NCBI RefSeq assembly: GCF_002803095.1
Contig: NZ_PGLR01000029.1
Span: 1 to 64,000, forward strand
Direction: 5' to 3'
DNA: 64,000 nucleotides
Source: Pseudomonas sp. ZH-FAD
GTDB lineage: Bacteria > Pseudomonadota > Gammaproteobacteria > Pseudomonadales > Pseudomonadaceae
This document shows, piece by piece, positions 44,864 to 54,611 of this stretch (positions are counted from its first letter, which is position 1; every line of letters starts with the position of its first letter). The notes beneath the pieces were generated by a model, which was given only the letters and a program-made list of their open reading frames with translations, was not told the DNA's origin and made no database searches. Position numbers and translations under genes: made by a program.

Positions 44864-45868
44864 TTAGCCCAGGCGCTCGAGCAGGCGCGCCGCAATTCTG
44901 TCCAGAGGCAGCACTTCTGCCGCGGCGCCCAATGCCACAGCGGCCTTGGGCATACCGTAGACGGCGCTGCTGGCCTGGTCCTGGGCGATGGTATGAAAGC
45001 CGCGTTCGCGCATCAGCTTCAGGCCCCTGGCGCCATCGCGCCCCATACCCGTCAGCAGTACGCCAATTGCATCACCTCGCCAGTAGGTGGCCACGCTCTC
45101 GAAGAATACATCGATAGAGGGCCGGTAGACCTGATCGGCCGGCTCGCGTCGGTACACCAGGCGCCCCTCCGGTGCCAGGTACAGGTGATTGTTGGTGCCG
45201 GCCAGGAGCACGGTGGCCGGTTGCAGCACTTCGCCTTCCCGAGCCAGACGTACTGGCATGTGCGATTCGCTGCCGAGCCACTGGGCCATGCCGGCCGCAA
45301 AGACTTCGTCGACATGCTGCACCAGCACGATGCTGGCGGGAAAATCCGGTGGTATCTGCCGCAGCAGCTCAACCAGCGAAGCCGGGCCGCCAGCCGATGC
45401 GCCGATGGCCACCAGGCGCTTGCCGCGGTTCTCAGTGCTGCGCACCGGCGTTGGTTTGACCGAGCGCGATGTCTTGTGGCCGATCATCCAGGCGATGTTG
45501 TGGATCTTGCGCCTTACAGCGGCGGCATCGAGCACCTGTTGTGGGCCAAGCGAGGGGGCTGCGACCACATCCAGCGCACCGGCACCCATGGCGTCGAACA
45601 CCCGCGACATGTTGCGTTCGACGTCCGAGGTGACGATGAGAATGGCGCAGGGCGTGTCGTGCATGATCCGCCGGGTCGCTTCCACGCCGTCCATGCCGGG
45701 CATGAGCATGTCCATCAGCAGCAGCTCGGGCAGGTCGTCGCGGCAGCGGCTGACCGCCTCCTCGCCGTTGCTGGCGACCCAGATCAGCTGGTATTCGGGC
45801 TCTGCCGCCAGGGCGCGGCGCAGGGCTTCGACCGCCAGGGGCATGTCGTTGGCAATGGCGATCCTCAT
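44864..45868 (-). CDS. wspF: WspF, CheB-like methylesterase
   Basis: A 334-residue protein with a receiver domain (D53 in LLMDMLMPGMDG) and a C-terminal methylesterase with the triad in IGASAGGPAS, VQHVDE and LTGMGRDGA. WspF removes methyl groups from WspA and damps the system; its loss gives wrinkly colonies in pseudomonads. The reading frame is intact here. It overlaps wspE by four bases. Confidence 0.94.
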   Translation of the reverse strand: MRIAIANDMPLAVEALRRALAAEPEYQLIWVASNGEEAVSRCRDDLPELLLMDMLMPGMDGVEATRRIMHDTPCAILIVTSDVERNMSRVFDAMGAGALDVVAAPSLGPQQVLDAAAVRRKIHNIAWMIGHKTSRSVKPTPVRSTENRGKRLVAIGASAGGPASLVELLRQIPPDFPASIVLVQHVDEVFAAGMAQWLGSESHMPVRLAREGEVLQPATVLLAGTNNHLYLAPEGRLVYRREPADQVYRPSIDVFFESVATYWRGDAIGVLLTGMGRDGARGLKLMRERGFHTIAQDQASSAVYGMPKAAVALGAAAEVLPLDRIAARLLERLG

Positions 45869-48129
45869 TCGCGGGCCTCACCGATCAGGGTTTGTACGGC
45901 ATCCAGCAGCGCTTCGTCATGGAAGCTGGCCTTGGCCAGGTAATAATCGGCGCCGGCCTCCAGGCCGCGGCGGCGATCCTCTTCACGATCCTTGTACGAC
46001 ACCACCATCACTGGCAGCGAGCGCAGGCGTGGGTCCTGGCGCACTTGCGTGACCAGTTCGATGCCGTCCATGCGCGGCATGTCGATATCGGTGATCAGCA
46101 GATCGAAGGTCTCGGCGCGCAGGGCGTTCCAGCCGTCCATGCCATCCACGGCGACCGACACCTGATAGCCCCGGCTGAGCAGCAGCTTGCGCTCCAGTTC
46201 GCGCACGGTAAGCGAGTCATCCACCACCAGCACACGCTTGCTGACAGCCTGGCGCGCATGGCTGGCATGGTCGACACGCTCCAGGTGACCGGTGCCGAGT
46301 AATTTGCCCACCGAGTTGAGCAGGTCGTCGACGTCGAGGATCAGCACCGGCGTGCCGTCGTGCAGCAGGGCGCCGGCCGCGACGTCGCGCACCTTGCCCA
46401 GGCGCCCATCGAGCGGCATCAGCACCAGGGTGAACTCGCCGAGGAAGGCTTCGACCGCCAGGCCGTGATACTGCTCGCGGTCGCGAATCAGCACGATCGG
46501 AATGCTGTCATCGTCGCCCTGTTTCTCATTGCATTGCAGCAGCTGTGCGGCGGAGATCAGGCCGACATGCTCGTCCTCCAGCCAGAAGTGCTGGCGCCCC
46601 TCGAGCTGGACGATGGCGCTGCGCGGCAGGCGCAGCATGCGTTCGATCTGCGCCAGCGGGAAGGCATAGGCCTCGCCGCCGATGGTCACCACCAGGGCGC
46701 GTACCACCGAAAGGGTCAGCGGCAATTCGAGGTGGAACAGGCAGCCCTGATCCGGGCGCTGCAGCAGGCGTACATTACCGCGCATGCGGCGAATCTCGTG
46801 TTGCACCACGTCGAGGCCGACACCGCGACCGGATACTTCGGTGACCTGCTGGCTCATGCTGAAACCAGGCAGGAAGAGGAAGGCCAGCAGCTCTTCCTCG
46901 GTCATCTGCTCGACCTGCTCGGCGGTGGCGAAACGGCGGTTGATCACCGCCTGGGCGACGCGTTCGAGGTCGATGCCGGCGCCGTCGTCGCTGACTTCCA
47001 GCACCAGCATGCCGGCATGATGGCGGGCGCGCAGCTGCACCACACCTTCTTCCGGCTTGCCCTTGCGGGCGCGCAGCGCCGGTGGCTCGATGCCGTGGTC
47101 GACGGCGTTGCGCAGCAGGTGTGTCAGTGGTGCTTCCAGGCGCTCCAACACGTCGCGGTCGACCTGGGTGTTGTCGCCCTCGATCTCCAGGCGCACCTGT
47201 TTGCCCAGCGAGCGGCCAAGGTCACGCAGCATGCGCGTGTGCCCGGTCAGTACATCGGCGAACGGGCGCATGCGCGAGGCCAGGGCCAGGTCATACAGTT
47301 GCTGCGTGCGTTGCCCGCCGTACCAGACGAAGTCATCGAACAGTTCCTGATGGGCCTGCAGTTGTTGCTGGCATTCGATCAGCAGGTTGCGGCTCTCGGT
47401 GAACAGCGCCTGCGCAGCTGCGTCCAGGTCGGTGCCGAGCAGTTGCTCGCGCAATGTCTCCAGCGTGCGCCGAGCCGACTCCTGCTGGCGCTTGAGGCGA
47501 TGCAGCGAGTCATTCAGCGGCTTGGTGCGCTGGAACTCCACCAGCGATTTGCCGGACAGATCGATCAGGTGATCGAAGCGCTCGGCCGACACCCGCAATA
47601 CGCGACTGAGGCGCTCGTCGGTCACCGGTTCGGCTGCTTGTGGGCTGGTTGCCGTGGGCGTTTCGAGCTGGCTGGCCGGTTTGGCTTCGGCGACAAACGT
47701 GGCGCTGTCGCCAGGTTGCGCGCGCAGTGCCGGCACGGCATTGCCAAGCAGTACCTGCAGGCGCGTGGTGACGGTTTCCACTCGCGCTTCCAGCTCGGCG
47801 TCCTGCTGGGCCTGGCCGATGCGCAGCAGCAGGTCGGAGCCTTGCAGCAGGGCGTCGATATGATCGGGCAGCAGCCGTAGCAGGCCTTCCTGGGCTGCGA
47901 CCAACAGGTCCTCCATGGCGTGGGCGATCTGCACGCCATGGTCCAGGCCAACGATGCGCGCTGCGCCCTTGAGCGAGTGCGCGGCGCGCATGCAGGCTTC
48001 CAGCTGGCTGGCGTTGGCCGGGTCGCGCTCGAGAATCAGCAGGCCGGTGTCGAGCACCTGCTTCTGCGCCTCGGCCTCCAGCCGGAACAGGTCGAGCAGC
48101 GATGCATCCCTCATCTGGTCCGGTGTCAC
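45865..48129 (-). CDS. wspE: WspE, hybrid CheA-type histidine kinase
   Basis: A 754-residue CheA-like kinase with, in order, an HPt domain (H51 in AAHSLKGAAR), a dimerisation and HATPase core (HLLRNAVDHGIE, SDDGAGIDL, GRGVGLDVV), a CheW-like domain and a C-terminal receiver (VLVVDDSLTV, LITDIDMPRMDG). It phosphorylates WspR and WspF. The GTG at 48129 is chosen: it gives the usual VTPDQMRDASLLDLFR start and overlaps the wspD stop as GTGA. A longer frame to 48198 runs into wspD. Confidence 0.94.
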   Translation of the reverse strand: MTPDQMRDASLLDLFRLEAEAQKQVLDTGLLILERDPANASQLEACMRAAHSLKGAARIVGLDHGVQIAHAMEDLLVAAQEGLLRLLPDHIDALLQGSDLLLRIGQAQQDAELEARVETVTTRLQVLLGNAVPALRAQPGDSATFVAEAKPASQLETPTATSPQAAEPVTDERLSRVLRVSAERFDHLIDLSGKSLVEFQRTKPLNDSLHRLKRQQESARRTLETLREQLLGTDLDAAAQALFTESRNLLIECQQQLQAHQELFDDFVWYGGQRTQQLYDLALASRMRPFADVLTGHTRMLRDLGRSLGKQVRLEIEGDNTQVDRDVLERLEAPLTHLLRNAVDHGIEPPALRARKGKPEEGVVQLRARHHAGMLVLEVSDDGAGIDLERVAQAVINRRFATAEQVEQMTEEELLAFLFLPGFSMSQQVTEVSGRGVGLDVVQHEIRRMRGNVRLLQRPDQGCLFHLELPLTLSVVRALVVTIGGEAYAFPLAQIERMLRLPRSAIVQLEGRQHFWLEDEHVGLISAAQLLQCNEKQGDDDSIPIVLIRDREQYHGLAVEAFLGEFTLVLMPLDGRLGKVRDVAAGALLHDGTPVLILDVDDLLNSVGKLLGTGHLERVDHASHARQAVSKRVLVVDDSLTVRELERKLLLSRGYQVSVAVDGMDGWNALRAETFDLLITDIDMPRMDGIELVTQVRQDPRLRSLPVMVVSYKDREEDRRRGLEAGADYYLAKASFHDEALLDAVQTLIGEARE

Positions 48130-48809
48130 GCGAGGCTCCCGATCATGGTTTGCAGCAACTGTTCGTCGTCGAGCAGGGTAATGCTCTGTTCCTGCCATTG
48201 CAGGACGCCCGCAGTGAAACGGCTGATGGCGCGCTTGTCGTCATGTTTGGCGCTGCTGATGCGTGCCACAGGGATGCGCTGGATGCCGCTGACCTCATCC
48301 ACCGGCGTCACCAGCGGGCCGCTGTCGCTCTCCAGAATCAGCATGCGCGGGATCACCCGTCGCTCGCCACGGCGCGTGTCCTGCTGCGTGTCGAGGCCGA
48401 GCAATTCGGCCAGCGACAGGCAGGCTACCAGGGTACCGCGTACGTTGGTCACGCCCAGCAGGCCATGGCTGTTGCGGTGTGGTAGCACGTGAATCGGTGA
48501 GACCGGCATCACCTCGGCCAGGCAGCGCGTGGCGATGGCCAGCCACTGTTCACCAAGGCGGAATATCAGCAGTGAGCGTTGTGCGCCCTGCACTTGCTCG
48601 GTCTCGCCTTGGCCGTAGTCGTCATCACCACGCTCCAGAGCGCTGCCATAGCGGTCGAGCAGGGCGATGGCCGCTGCGCCATAAACCTCGCAGTTGCGAC
48701 AGTGAATATGCCGCTCCAGCTGTGGGCAGCTCTTGTCGCCGAATACGCCGATGCGATTCCAGCAATCGTCCACGGCAGCCTGGCTGTGCAGCAGGTCCTG
48801 ATCAGTCAC
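48126..48809 (-). CDS. wspD: WspD, CheW-like coupling protein
   Basis: A 227-residue protein with a long N-terminal region holding Cys residues (HIHCRNCEVY) and a CheW domain from about residue 75 (LLIFRLGEQWLAIATRCLAEV, LLGVTNVRGTLVACLSLAELLG). It couples WspA to WspE. The GTG start at 48809 overlaps wspC by eight bases; spacing and family agree. Confidence 0.9.
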   Translation of the reverse strand: MTDQDLLHSQAAVDDCWNRIGVFGDKSCPQLERHIHCRNCEVYGAAAIALLDRYGSALERGDDDYGQGETEQVQGAQRSLLIFRLGEQWLAIATRCLAEVMPVSPIHVLPHRNSHGLLGVTNVRGTLVACLSLAELLGLDTQQDTRRGERRVIPRMLILESDSGPLVTPVDEVSGIQRIPVARISSAKHDDKRAISRFTAGVLQWQEQSITLLDDEQLLQTMIGSLA

Positions 48810-50049
48810 GTTCGCTTACCTCAGGGTTCTGCGCGCGGCGATACAGGCGCTGGGCACCGCTCTGGTCGCCTTGCGCTTCCAGATGTGCGGCCAGGTGGGT
48901 GAGCGCCTCGCGGTGCTGCGGTTCGAGATAGATCGCCTTGCGGTAGTAGGCGCAGGCCTGGTCACCCTTACCTGCCGCATCGCAGAGCAGGCCCAACCAG
49001 TAATAAGCGGCGGCGCTGGGTCCGTTGTGTTGCAAATGCTGCTCGCTGCGCTGGCGTGCCTCGTCGATACGGCCGGCGTTGGCCAGGTTGGCGACTTCGC
49101 TCCAGATATCCACTGCCTGCAACTGTGGCGCCGCAGCGCTCAGCGTTCTGCTTGCGGGGCGTGGCCTGCTCGGGTGGATGGCGCGCGTTGGTATCACTGC
49201 TGCTGGGCGCGTGCGGCTGGCGGGTACCCGCGTCGGTACGCTTATGACCGGTTGGGCCGGGGCCATGCGAAAGGCGAAGGTCTGCTGCCGGCCCAGCGCC
49301 TGCAAACCGTTCTGGCTGGCCAGGCTGGCCTCGGCCGGGCCGATGAACAGCGTGCCGCCTTCCTGCAACTGGCGCTTGAGCAGTTCCAGCACGCGCACCT
49401 GGGTCGGGCGGTCGAAGTAGATCAGCAGGTTGCGGCAGAAGATGAAGTCGTAGCTGGGTTCGCCGGCGAACAGGCTGGGGTCGAGCAGGTTGCCGGTGCG
49501 CAGCCTGACGCAGGTGCGCACCCGCTCGTCGAGGAGAAAGCCTCCGGCGTCCTGCTCATGGAAAAAGCGATCACGAAAGGCCAGGGCATCGCCGCGGAAC
49601 GAGTTGCGCCCGTAGAGGCCCTTGCGTGCCTGTTCCAGCACCTTGTCGCTGACGTCCAGCGCCTCGATCTGAAACTGTTCGGCGGAAAAACCGGCATCGA
49701 GCAAGGTCATGGCGATGGAGTAGGGCTCTTCACCGCTGGAACAGGGTAGGCTGATCAGGCGCAGCGGCCGGCCGCCGCGCAGTTGGGCGTGGCGTTCCTG
49801 GGCCAGACTGGCCAGTGCGTTGAACGATTCCGGGTAGCGGAAGAACCAGGTCTCCGGTACCACCACGGCTTCCACCAGCGCCTGCTGCTCGCGTGGCGAA
49901 CCACCGAGAGTGGTCCAGTAGCCTTCCAGGTTCTGCTGGCCGAGGGCGCTCATGCGCTGACGGACGGCGCGTTCGATCACCGTGCGGCCGACCGATTCGG
50001 CTTCCAGGCCGATGCGGCTTTTCAGCAGGCGCTCGATATGCTCGATCAT
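48802..50049 (-). CDS. wspC: WspC, CheR-type methyltransferase with TPR tail
   Basis: A 415-residue protein with a CheR methyltransferase domain (about 1-270; ISLPCSSGEEPYSIAM for S-adenosylmethionine and FIFCRNLLIYFD) and a C-terminal TPR-like region from about 320 (AAAYYWLGLLCDAAGKGDQA). It methylates WspA. It starts four bases after wspB. Confidence 0.93.
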   Translation of the reverse strand: MIEHIERLLKSRIGLEAESVGRTVIERAVRQRMSALGQQNLEGYWTTLGGSPREQQALVEAVVVPETWFFRYPESFNALASLAQERHAQLRGGRPLRLISLPCSSGEEPYSIAMTLLDAGFSAEQFQIEALDVSDKVLEQARKGLYGRNSFRGDALAFRDRFFHEQDAGGFLLDERVRTCVRLRTGNLLDPSLFAGEPSYDFIFCRNLLIYFDRPTQVRVLELLKRQLQEGGTLFIGPAEASLASQNGLQALGRQQTFAFRMAPAQPVISVPTRVPASRTRPAAVIPTRAIHPSRPRPASRTLSAAAPQLQAVDIWSEVANLANAGRIDEARQRSEQHLQHNGPSAAAYYWLGLLCDAAGKGDQACAYYRKAIYLEPQHREALTHLAAHLEAQGDQSGAQRLYRRAQNPEVSERD

Positions 50050-50053
50050 GCCG

Positions 50054-50548
50054 TCAGCCCTGTTCCGCAGGTTGGAACAGCAGGGCGCGTACCTCGTCGT
50101 CGAGCAGCCCGGCGACCTCGATGCGCTGGATCATGCCGCGGGCATCGCGCTGCAGCGGCCCCAGGTAATCCGCCTGGCCGGCTTCCAGGCCGCTGGCCTT
50201 GAAGGCGTCGCTGGGCAGGCGCAGGGTGTCGGTGGCGTGCTCCAGAATCAGCCCGAGCACCGGCGCTTGCTCGCCCTGTTGCATGTCGAAGCGCACCAGC
50301 ACCAGCCGCGTACTGCTACGGGGCAGGGCGGGGCGGCCCAGCACGCGGCGGCTGAGATCGATCACCGGGATCACCCGGCCGCGATGCTCGAACAGCCCGG
50401 CCACCCACTGTGGTGCTTCGGGCACCTGTTTCAGGCGGCGCAGCGGCAGCACTTCGACCACCTGACTGGCGGGCAGAGCGTAGCGATCGTCACCGAGCTG
50501 AAACTGCAGGTGCAGTTCGCCGGCTGCTGCTTTGCTGGAAGCCGGCAT
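50054..50548 (-). CDS. wspB: WspB, CheW-like coupling protein
   Basis: A 164-residue single CheW domain (LHLQFQLGDDRYALPASQVVEV; WVAGLFEHRGRVIPVIDLSRRVLG). It pairs with WspA and WspE. The gap to wspA is two bases and to wspC four bases. Confidence 0.92.
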   Translation of the reverse strand: MPASSKAAAGELHLQFQLGDDRYALPASQVVEVLPLRRLKQVPEAPQWVAGLFEHRGRVIPVIDLSRRVLGRPALPRSSTRLVLVRFDMQQGEQAPVLGLILEHATDTLRLPSDAFKASGLEAGQADYLGPLQRDARGMIQRIEVAGLLDDEVRALLFQPAEQG

Positions 50549-50550
50549 GT

Positions 50551-52215
50551 TCAGACCTTGAAGCGGCTGACGCCAACGCGCAGGTTGTTGGCCACCTGGT
50601 TGAGTTCATCGATGGCGGCGCCAGCCTGGCGCAGCGAATCGACGGTCTGGCTGCTGGCTTCGCCGAGCTGCACCAGCGCCTGGTTGATCTGTTCGGCGCC
50701 AGTGGACTGCGCCTGCATGCCTTCGTTGACCATCTGGATGCGCGGCGCCAGGGCCTGCACCTGCTGGATGATCTGACTGAGCTGGTCGCCCATCTGCGCC
50801 ATCTCGCCGATGCCGCGGCGCACCTCCTCGGAGAACTTGTCCATGCCCATTACGCCAGCCGATACCGCGGACTGGATCTCGCGCACCATCTGCTCGATGT
50901 CGTAGGTGGCCACGGCGGTCTGGTCGGCCAGGCGACGCACTTCCACGGCCACCACGGCGAAGCCCTTGCCATACTCGCCGGCTTTTTCCGCCTCGATGGC
51001 GGCGTTGAGTGAAAGCAGGTTGGTCTGATCCGCCACCTTGACGATGGTGGTCACCACCTGGGTGATGTTGCCAGCCTTCTCGTTGAGGATCGACAACTTG
51101 CCGTTAACCACGTCGGCCGCGCCCATCACCTGATGCATGATTTCTTCCATGCGGGCCAGGCCCAACTGGCCGGTGCCGGCGAGAATCGAGGTCTGCTCGG
51201 CGTTGTCCGATACCTCGCCCATGGTGCGGACCAGATCGCGCGAAGTAGCGGCAATCTCCCGTGAAGTGGCGCCGATTTCAGTGGTGGTGGCGGCGGTCTC
51301 GGTGGCCGTGGCCTGCTGCTGGCGCGAGGTGGCGGCGATCTCGGTGACCGAGGTGGTCATCTGCACCGCCGAGCGCTGGGCGTTGCCGACCAGGTTCTTG
51401 AGTTCGCCGACCATGCTGTTGAAACCCAGCTCGATGGCGTTGAATTCGTCGCGTCGGTGCAGGTCGAGCTTCACCGACAGGTCGCCGCTTTCCAGGGATT
51501 TGAGGGTGGCGACGATGCGCTCTACAGGTTGGGTAATGGCGCGCATCAACAGCCAGCCGCAGATCGCCGCGACCAGGGCTGCCAGCAGAATGGCCATCAG
51601 CAGAGCGAACTCCAGCACGCGAACCTCATCGCGGATCACACTGGCTGCCTGTTCCGATAGCTGGCGATTACGGTCGATCAATGCATCCAGCGAACTCTGT
51701 GCCTGGTCCCAGAGCGGGAACAGCTTCTCGGATGCAAACTGGCGGGCCTGTTGCGGGCTGCTTTGCTGCAATTGTTCGATCAGTTGCTCATGGGTTCGCA
51801 GATACTGCTGGTGTAACTGGTTGAAGCGATCAGACAGCGCCTGCTCATCGACCTCGCTGACGGAGGCCTTGTAGCGGCCAAGCAACTCATTGAGACGGTC
51901 CTCGATCATGGCGAACTGCTCGGCATGATTGGCCAATACGTCCGTTTCGGCATTGCCCATGGCATTGAGCAACAGGCGCCGTGTTTCCAGCATGTGTCTG
52001 GCCCATTCACCCTGTACCTTGCTGATGTAGTAGGCGCCCGGTACCGAGTCGTTGAGCATGTCGTCGGCCTCGTTCTCGATCTGCACCAGGCGAGCATAAG
52101 AGGCGCCAGCCAGCAGAACCAGAATGGCGATGATCAGCAGGAAGCTGACAATGATTCGATTGCGTACGGTCAGGTTCATCATGTCCATTGGGCCTGGCAT
52201 GTCAGTTTTGCTCAT
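50551..52215 (-). CDS. wspA: WspA, surface-sensing chemoreceptor
   Basis: A 554-residue methyl-accepting protein: a first membrane helix (about 20-42), a periplasmic helical domain, a second helix (about 210-230), HAMP, and a signalling hairpin (DQTNLLSLNAAIEAEKAGEY). WspA clusters on surface contact and activates WspE. The ATG at 52215 is kept, but two further ATGs within 10 codons also fit, and none has a good ribosome site. It is the first gene of the operon. Confidence 0.92.
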   Translation of the reverse strand: MSKTDMPGPMDMMNLTVRNRIIVSFLLIIAILVLLAGASYARLVQIENEADDMLNDSVPGAYYISKVQGEWARHMLETRRLLLNAMGNAETDVLANHAEQFAMIEDRLNELLGRYKASVSEVDEQALSDRFNQLHQQYLRTHEQLIEQLQQSSPQQARQFASEKLFPLWDQAQSSLDALIDRNRQLSEQAASVIRDEVRVLEFALLMAILLAALVAAICGWLLMRAITQPVERIVATLKSLESGDLSVKLDLHRRDEFNAIELGFNSMVGELKNLVGNAQRSAVQMTTSVTEIAATSRQQQATATETAATTTEIGATSREIAATSRDLVRTMGEVSDNAEQTSILAGTGQLGLARMEEIMHQVMGAADVVNGKLSILNEKAGNITQVVTTIVKVADQTNLLSLNAAIEAEKAGEYGKGFAVVAVEVRRLADQTAVATYDIEQMVREIQSAVSAGVMGMDKFSEEVRRGIGEMAQMGDQLSQIIQQVQALAPRIQMVNEGMQAQSTGAEQINQALVQLGEASSQTVDSLRQAGAAIDELNQVANNLRVGVSRFKV

Positions 52216-52292
52216 CGATTACAGCACACCGGCGTATCGCCGTTTTGCCTGGGTGTAACGAATGTGTACCGGTTGCCTGGCGAAAGGCAATA

Positions 52293-52314
52293 AAAAAGCC
52301 GGCTTGTGGCCGGT
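52293..52314 (-). terminator. Intrinsic terminator after the island's leftward gene
   Basis: On the minus strand CCGGC, CACAA and GCCGG are followed by CTTTTTT. It ends the gene whose stop is at 52358 and insulates the wspA promoter. Confidence 0.75.
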
Positions 52315-52357
52315 GTTCTTGTTTTTCCATGTTGTTGATTATTAATGATTTAATTTT

Positions 52358-53116
52358 TTATTCTTGTCCTTGACCCACACTTTGACCCATTCCCTTGTCG
52401 TGGGCTTTCAATGAGTCTTCTTGTGCTTTCTCGTTTCGAGGGTGGGTTGGTCGAGGAATGCTGCGATCCAAATGATGCAGCTGCTTTTTGAGTTTCCTCT
52501 TCTCCTCTTCGTAGAACTTTTCCATTTCGGCTTCGATTAAGTGGTAGTACGCCATGCCTAGCTGGAGCTGGGAGAACGATGGCTGCTCCCATTTTATACC
52601 GTGATGTGCCAGCAACGACTGTGCCATGCCTAGCATCCGCGCGTTCTGATTCGCGAGGGCTTTGGCTGCTTCGGCCAGTTTCTCCATATCTTTGCCTTTG
52701 AGTGTGAGGTCGCGCTGCGCTCGGAGGTTGACTTCCTCTTGCTGATCAATCGCACAGAGCATTTCTGGCCCGTTTCGAATCAGCCTTCTGATGATCTCTG
52801 TCCGGTTTGTTTTTGCCGCAGAGGCCATCGCTTGAAGTTTATTTGCTTCGTTCTCGGTGAGCCGAAACGCATAGGTACTTTTCTTCGTCTTTTCTCGGCA
52901 TCGCCTCGTTCTTATCCCATTTTTGCACTGCTTGAACAGGTCATCAGCGTTGCGGGAGCGATGCAGACGATCACTGATTAGTGCCTTTAGGTCGGCGGAA
53001 GAATGGTCATCTCGTGCACTAACAACCTTTTTCTTTATAAGGCTTTCGTAAACCCACTGGATTTCTCTTGGGGTCAAGGTGGCTAGCCAGTCGTCTGGAG
53101 TGAGTCGCTTGCGCAA
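52358..53116 (-). CDS. Ribbon-helix-helix-like protein with coiled-coil tail
   Basis: A 252-residue, charged protein not recognised as a named family. Residues about 82-118 (YAFRLTENEANKLQAM... TEIIRRLIRNG) resemble MobC/TraY-type ribbon-helix-helix DNA-binding segments. A helical, probably coiled-coil region with many Glu, Lys and Gln follows, and the tail is hydrophilic. The start is TTG at 53116 with no strong ribosome site, so the N-terminus is uncertain. It diverges from the next gene, as a regulator or accessory factor of an element often does. Confidence 0.6.
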   Translation of the reverse strand: MRKRLTPDDWLATLTPREIQWVYESLIKKKVVSARDDHSSADLKALISDRLHRSRNADDLFKQCKNGIRTRRCREKTKKSTYAFRLTENEANKLQAMASAAKTNRTEIIRRLIRNGPEMLCAIDQQEEVNLRAQRDLTLKGKDMEKLAEAAKALANQNARMLGMAQSLLAHHGIKWEQPSFSQLQLGMAYYHLIEAEMEKFYEEEKRKLKKQLHHLDRSIPRPTHPRNEKAQEDSLKAHDKGMGQSVGQGQE

Positions 53117-53286
53117 GGGCGTGAGCCTATTCGTGGGGATGTCAGAGCCTAGACTACTCTCAGGAATCTGTAAAATGTGACACGTAATGTTTGTTCCAAG
53201 TTGAATGTAGCGATTTGACTTATTTTATAGGGGTTAAAATATGTGATTAAATCGGTGAGCCTTAGGCTAGATATGAGTGAGGTTCT

Positions 53287-54543
53287 ATGTCCATCGCTGA
53301 GCTGCTCAAGCCGGCTACTGGCTTAACGCCGGAGGAGAGGTATGTCCTGGTTCGATTGGCTTTTCGTGCGCATACATCGGAGCCGCTGGATGTGGGAAGC
53401 AAGATGCTTGCGAAGTACTTTGGTATGCCTGATTCCGCATTTACCAAAGCGAAGGATGGCCTGATCGAGCATGAGATCTTGTTTGAGTCGAGCCTAGCAG
53501 CACCGAGCGGTCGACCTAGGGCTCAGCTGAAATGGGCAGAGGAATGGAGCCACGAGCTCATGGCTGAACTAGTGTCGAAAACACCTTATCTGGACGTGAT
53601 ATCTAAGTTGCTGAGTTCGTGCTCCCGAGCCTCTATGTCGGGCAAGGTTGTCGAGGCGCGGATGGCTGCGGTCAGGGCTGTTCGATCCAGTAAGAAGATT
53701 TCGTATGTGAATTGCCTTCTGCTCGTTGCGCTCTGGGCTTACGCTGATCGCTTTGGGGTAGTAGAGGGCGTTGGTGCAAAACTGATGTCTACGCTGACGG
53801 GGCTTGATAAGGAAAGCTTGAAGCACCGTCTTGGGCGACTAGTGGAGCAAGGCTTTATTTGTCATGTGATACCAGGTGGTTACTCGCGGATGCTTGGCGG
53901 TCGGTTGGAAAGTGTCTATGTGTTGAACTGCTCCCACCCCATTGTTTCTGGAGCAGGCGGTTTGCCCGAGTTGCTGGATTATTCATCTGTACGAAGTCAA
54001 AGGGCGAGCAGAGATCATTGGGACTGGACGTTACATCATCATCAAGAGCGGGTACGTCAGCTTGATCGTGATCCTCAGGGATACGGTGATGATCCCTGGG
54101 GGCGCTATCACTGGGTTCTGCGCCGGGAGGAGTCTGACGTGTATTTCAGGCAGCTACCGCTCCGGCTATGTGAGTACGCCTGCATTATCCTCGAGAGTGG
54201 TATCGAGCGGTTGAAGCACTCGGAGCTCCACCGCGTACTCAAACCCCTCATTCGTGCTGATTTCCAAGTACCCAAACCCTCTGATGGCGAGTTGTGGCGG
54301 CGGTCAGGGGTACCGCATGACATGCCTGAGCCTAGCTTGAGGGTAGTGTTGGATGAAGATGGATCGCTGGCCGAATTATCGGATATGGCACGAGTCATTT
54401 GCAGGTACGTTCTCCAGGTGGTTCAGGTTCTCCGGGCTTGTGTGAGGGATGAGACTCTTCCTGGATGGGCGAACTGCCGCATCATTTGGCTGCCGCACAT
54501 TAGTGGTGATGAAGGGTTCATTGTGCTGCGCTCAAGAGCCTGA
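53287..54543 (+). CDS. Hypothetical protein with winged-helix-like segments
   Basis: A 418-residue protein not assigned to a family. Two segments resemble winged helices used in plasmid and phage replication or regulation: GSKMLAKYFGMPDSAFTKAKDGLI (about 38-61) and AKLMSTLTGLDKESLKHRLGRLVEQGFI (about 162-189). The ATG at 53287 has GAGTGAGG at good spacing. Codon use is clearly unlike that of the wsp genes. It precedes AlpA by 68 bases and is likely in one operon. Confidence 0.65.
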   Translation: MSIAELLKPATGLTPEERYVLVRLAFRAHTSEPLDVGSKMLAKYFGMPDSAFTKAKDGLIEHEILFESSLAAPSGRPRAQLKWAEEWSHELMAELVSKTPYLDVISKLLSSCSRASMSGKVVEARMAAVRAVRSSKKISYVNCLLLVALWAYADRFGVVEGVGAKLMSTLTGLDKESLKHRLGRLVEQGFICHVIPGGYSRMLGGRLESVYVLNCSHPIVSGAGGLPELLDYSSVRSQRASRDHWDWTLHHHQERVRQLDRDPQGYGDDPWGRYHWVLRREESDVYFRQLPLRLCEYACIILESGIERLKHSELHRVLKPLIRADFQVPKPSDGELWRRSGVPHDMPEPSLRVVLDEDGSLAELSDMARVICRYVLQVVQVLRACVRDETLPGWANCRIIWLPHISGDEGFIVLRSRA

Positions 54544-54611
54544 GAGCGCGCAAAACCAGTACTTTTTAACAAACCCTGGCAATCCTCTGAACGTATTACA
54601 GGAGCCCGTTC

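Noticed and set aside
46360..47880. Open frame of 506 codons on the plus strand
   Set aside because: It is antisense to wspE, which has full family domains, and has no recognisable feature of its own.
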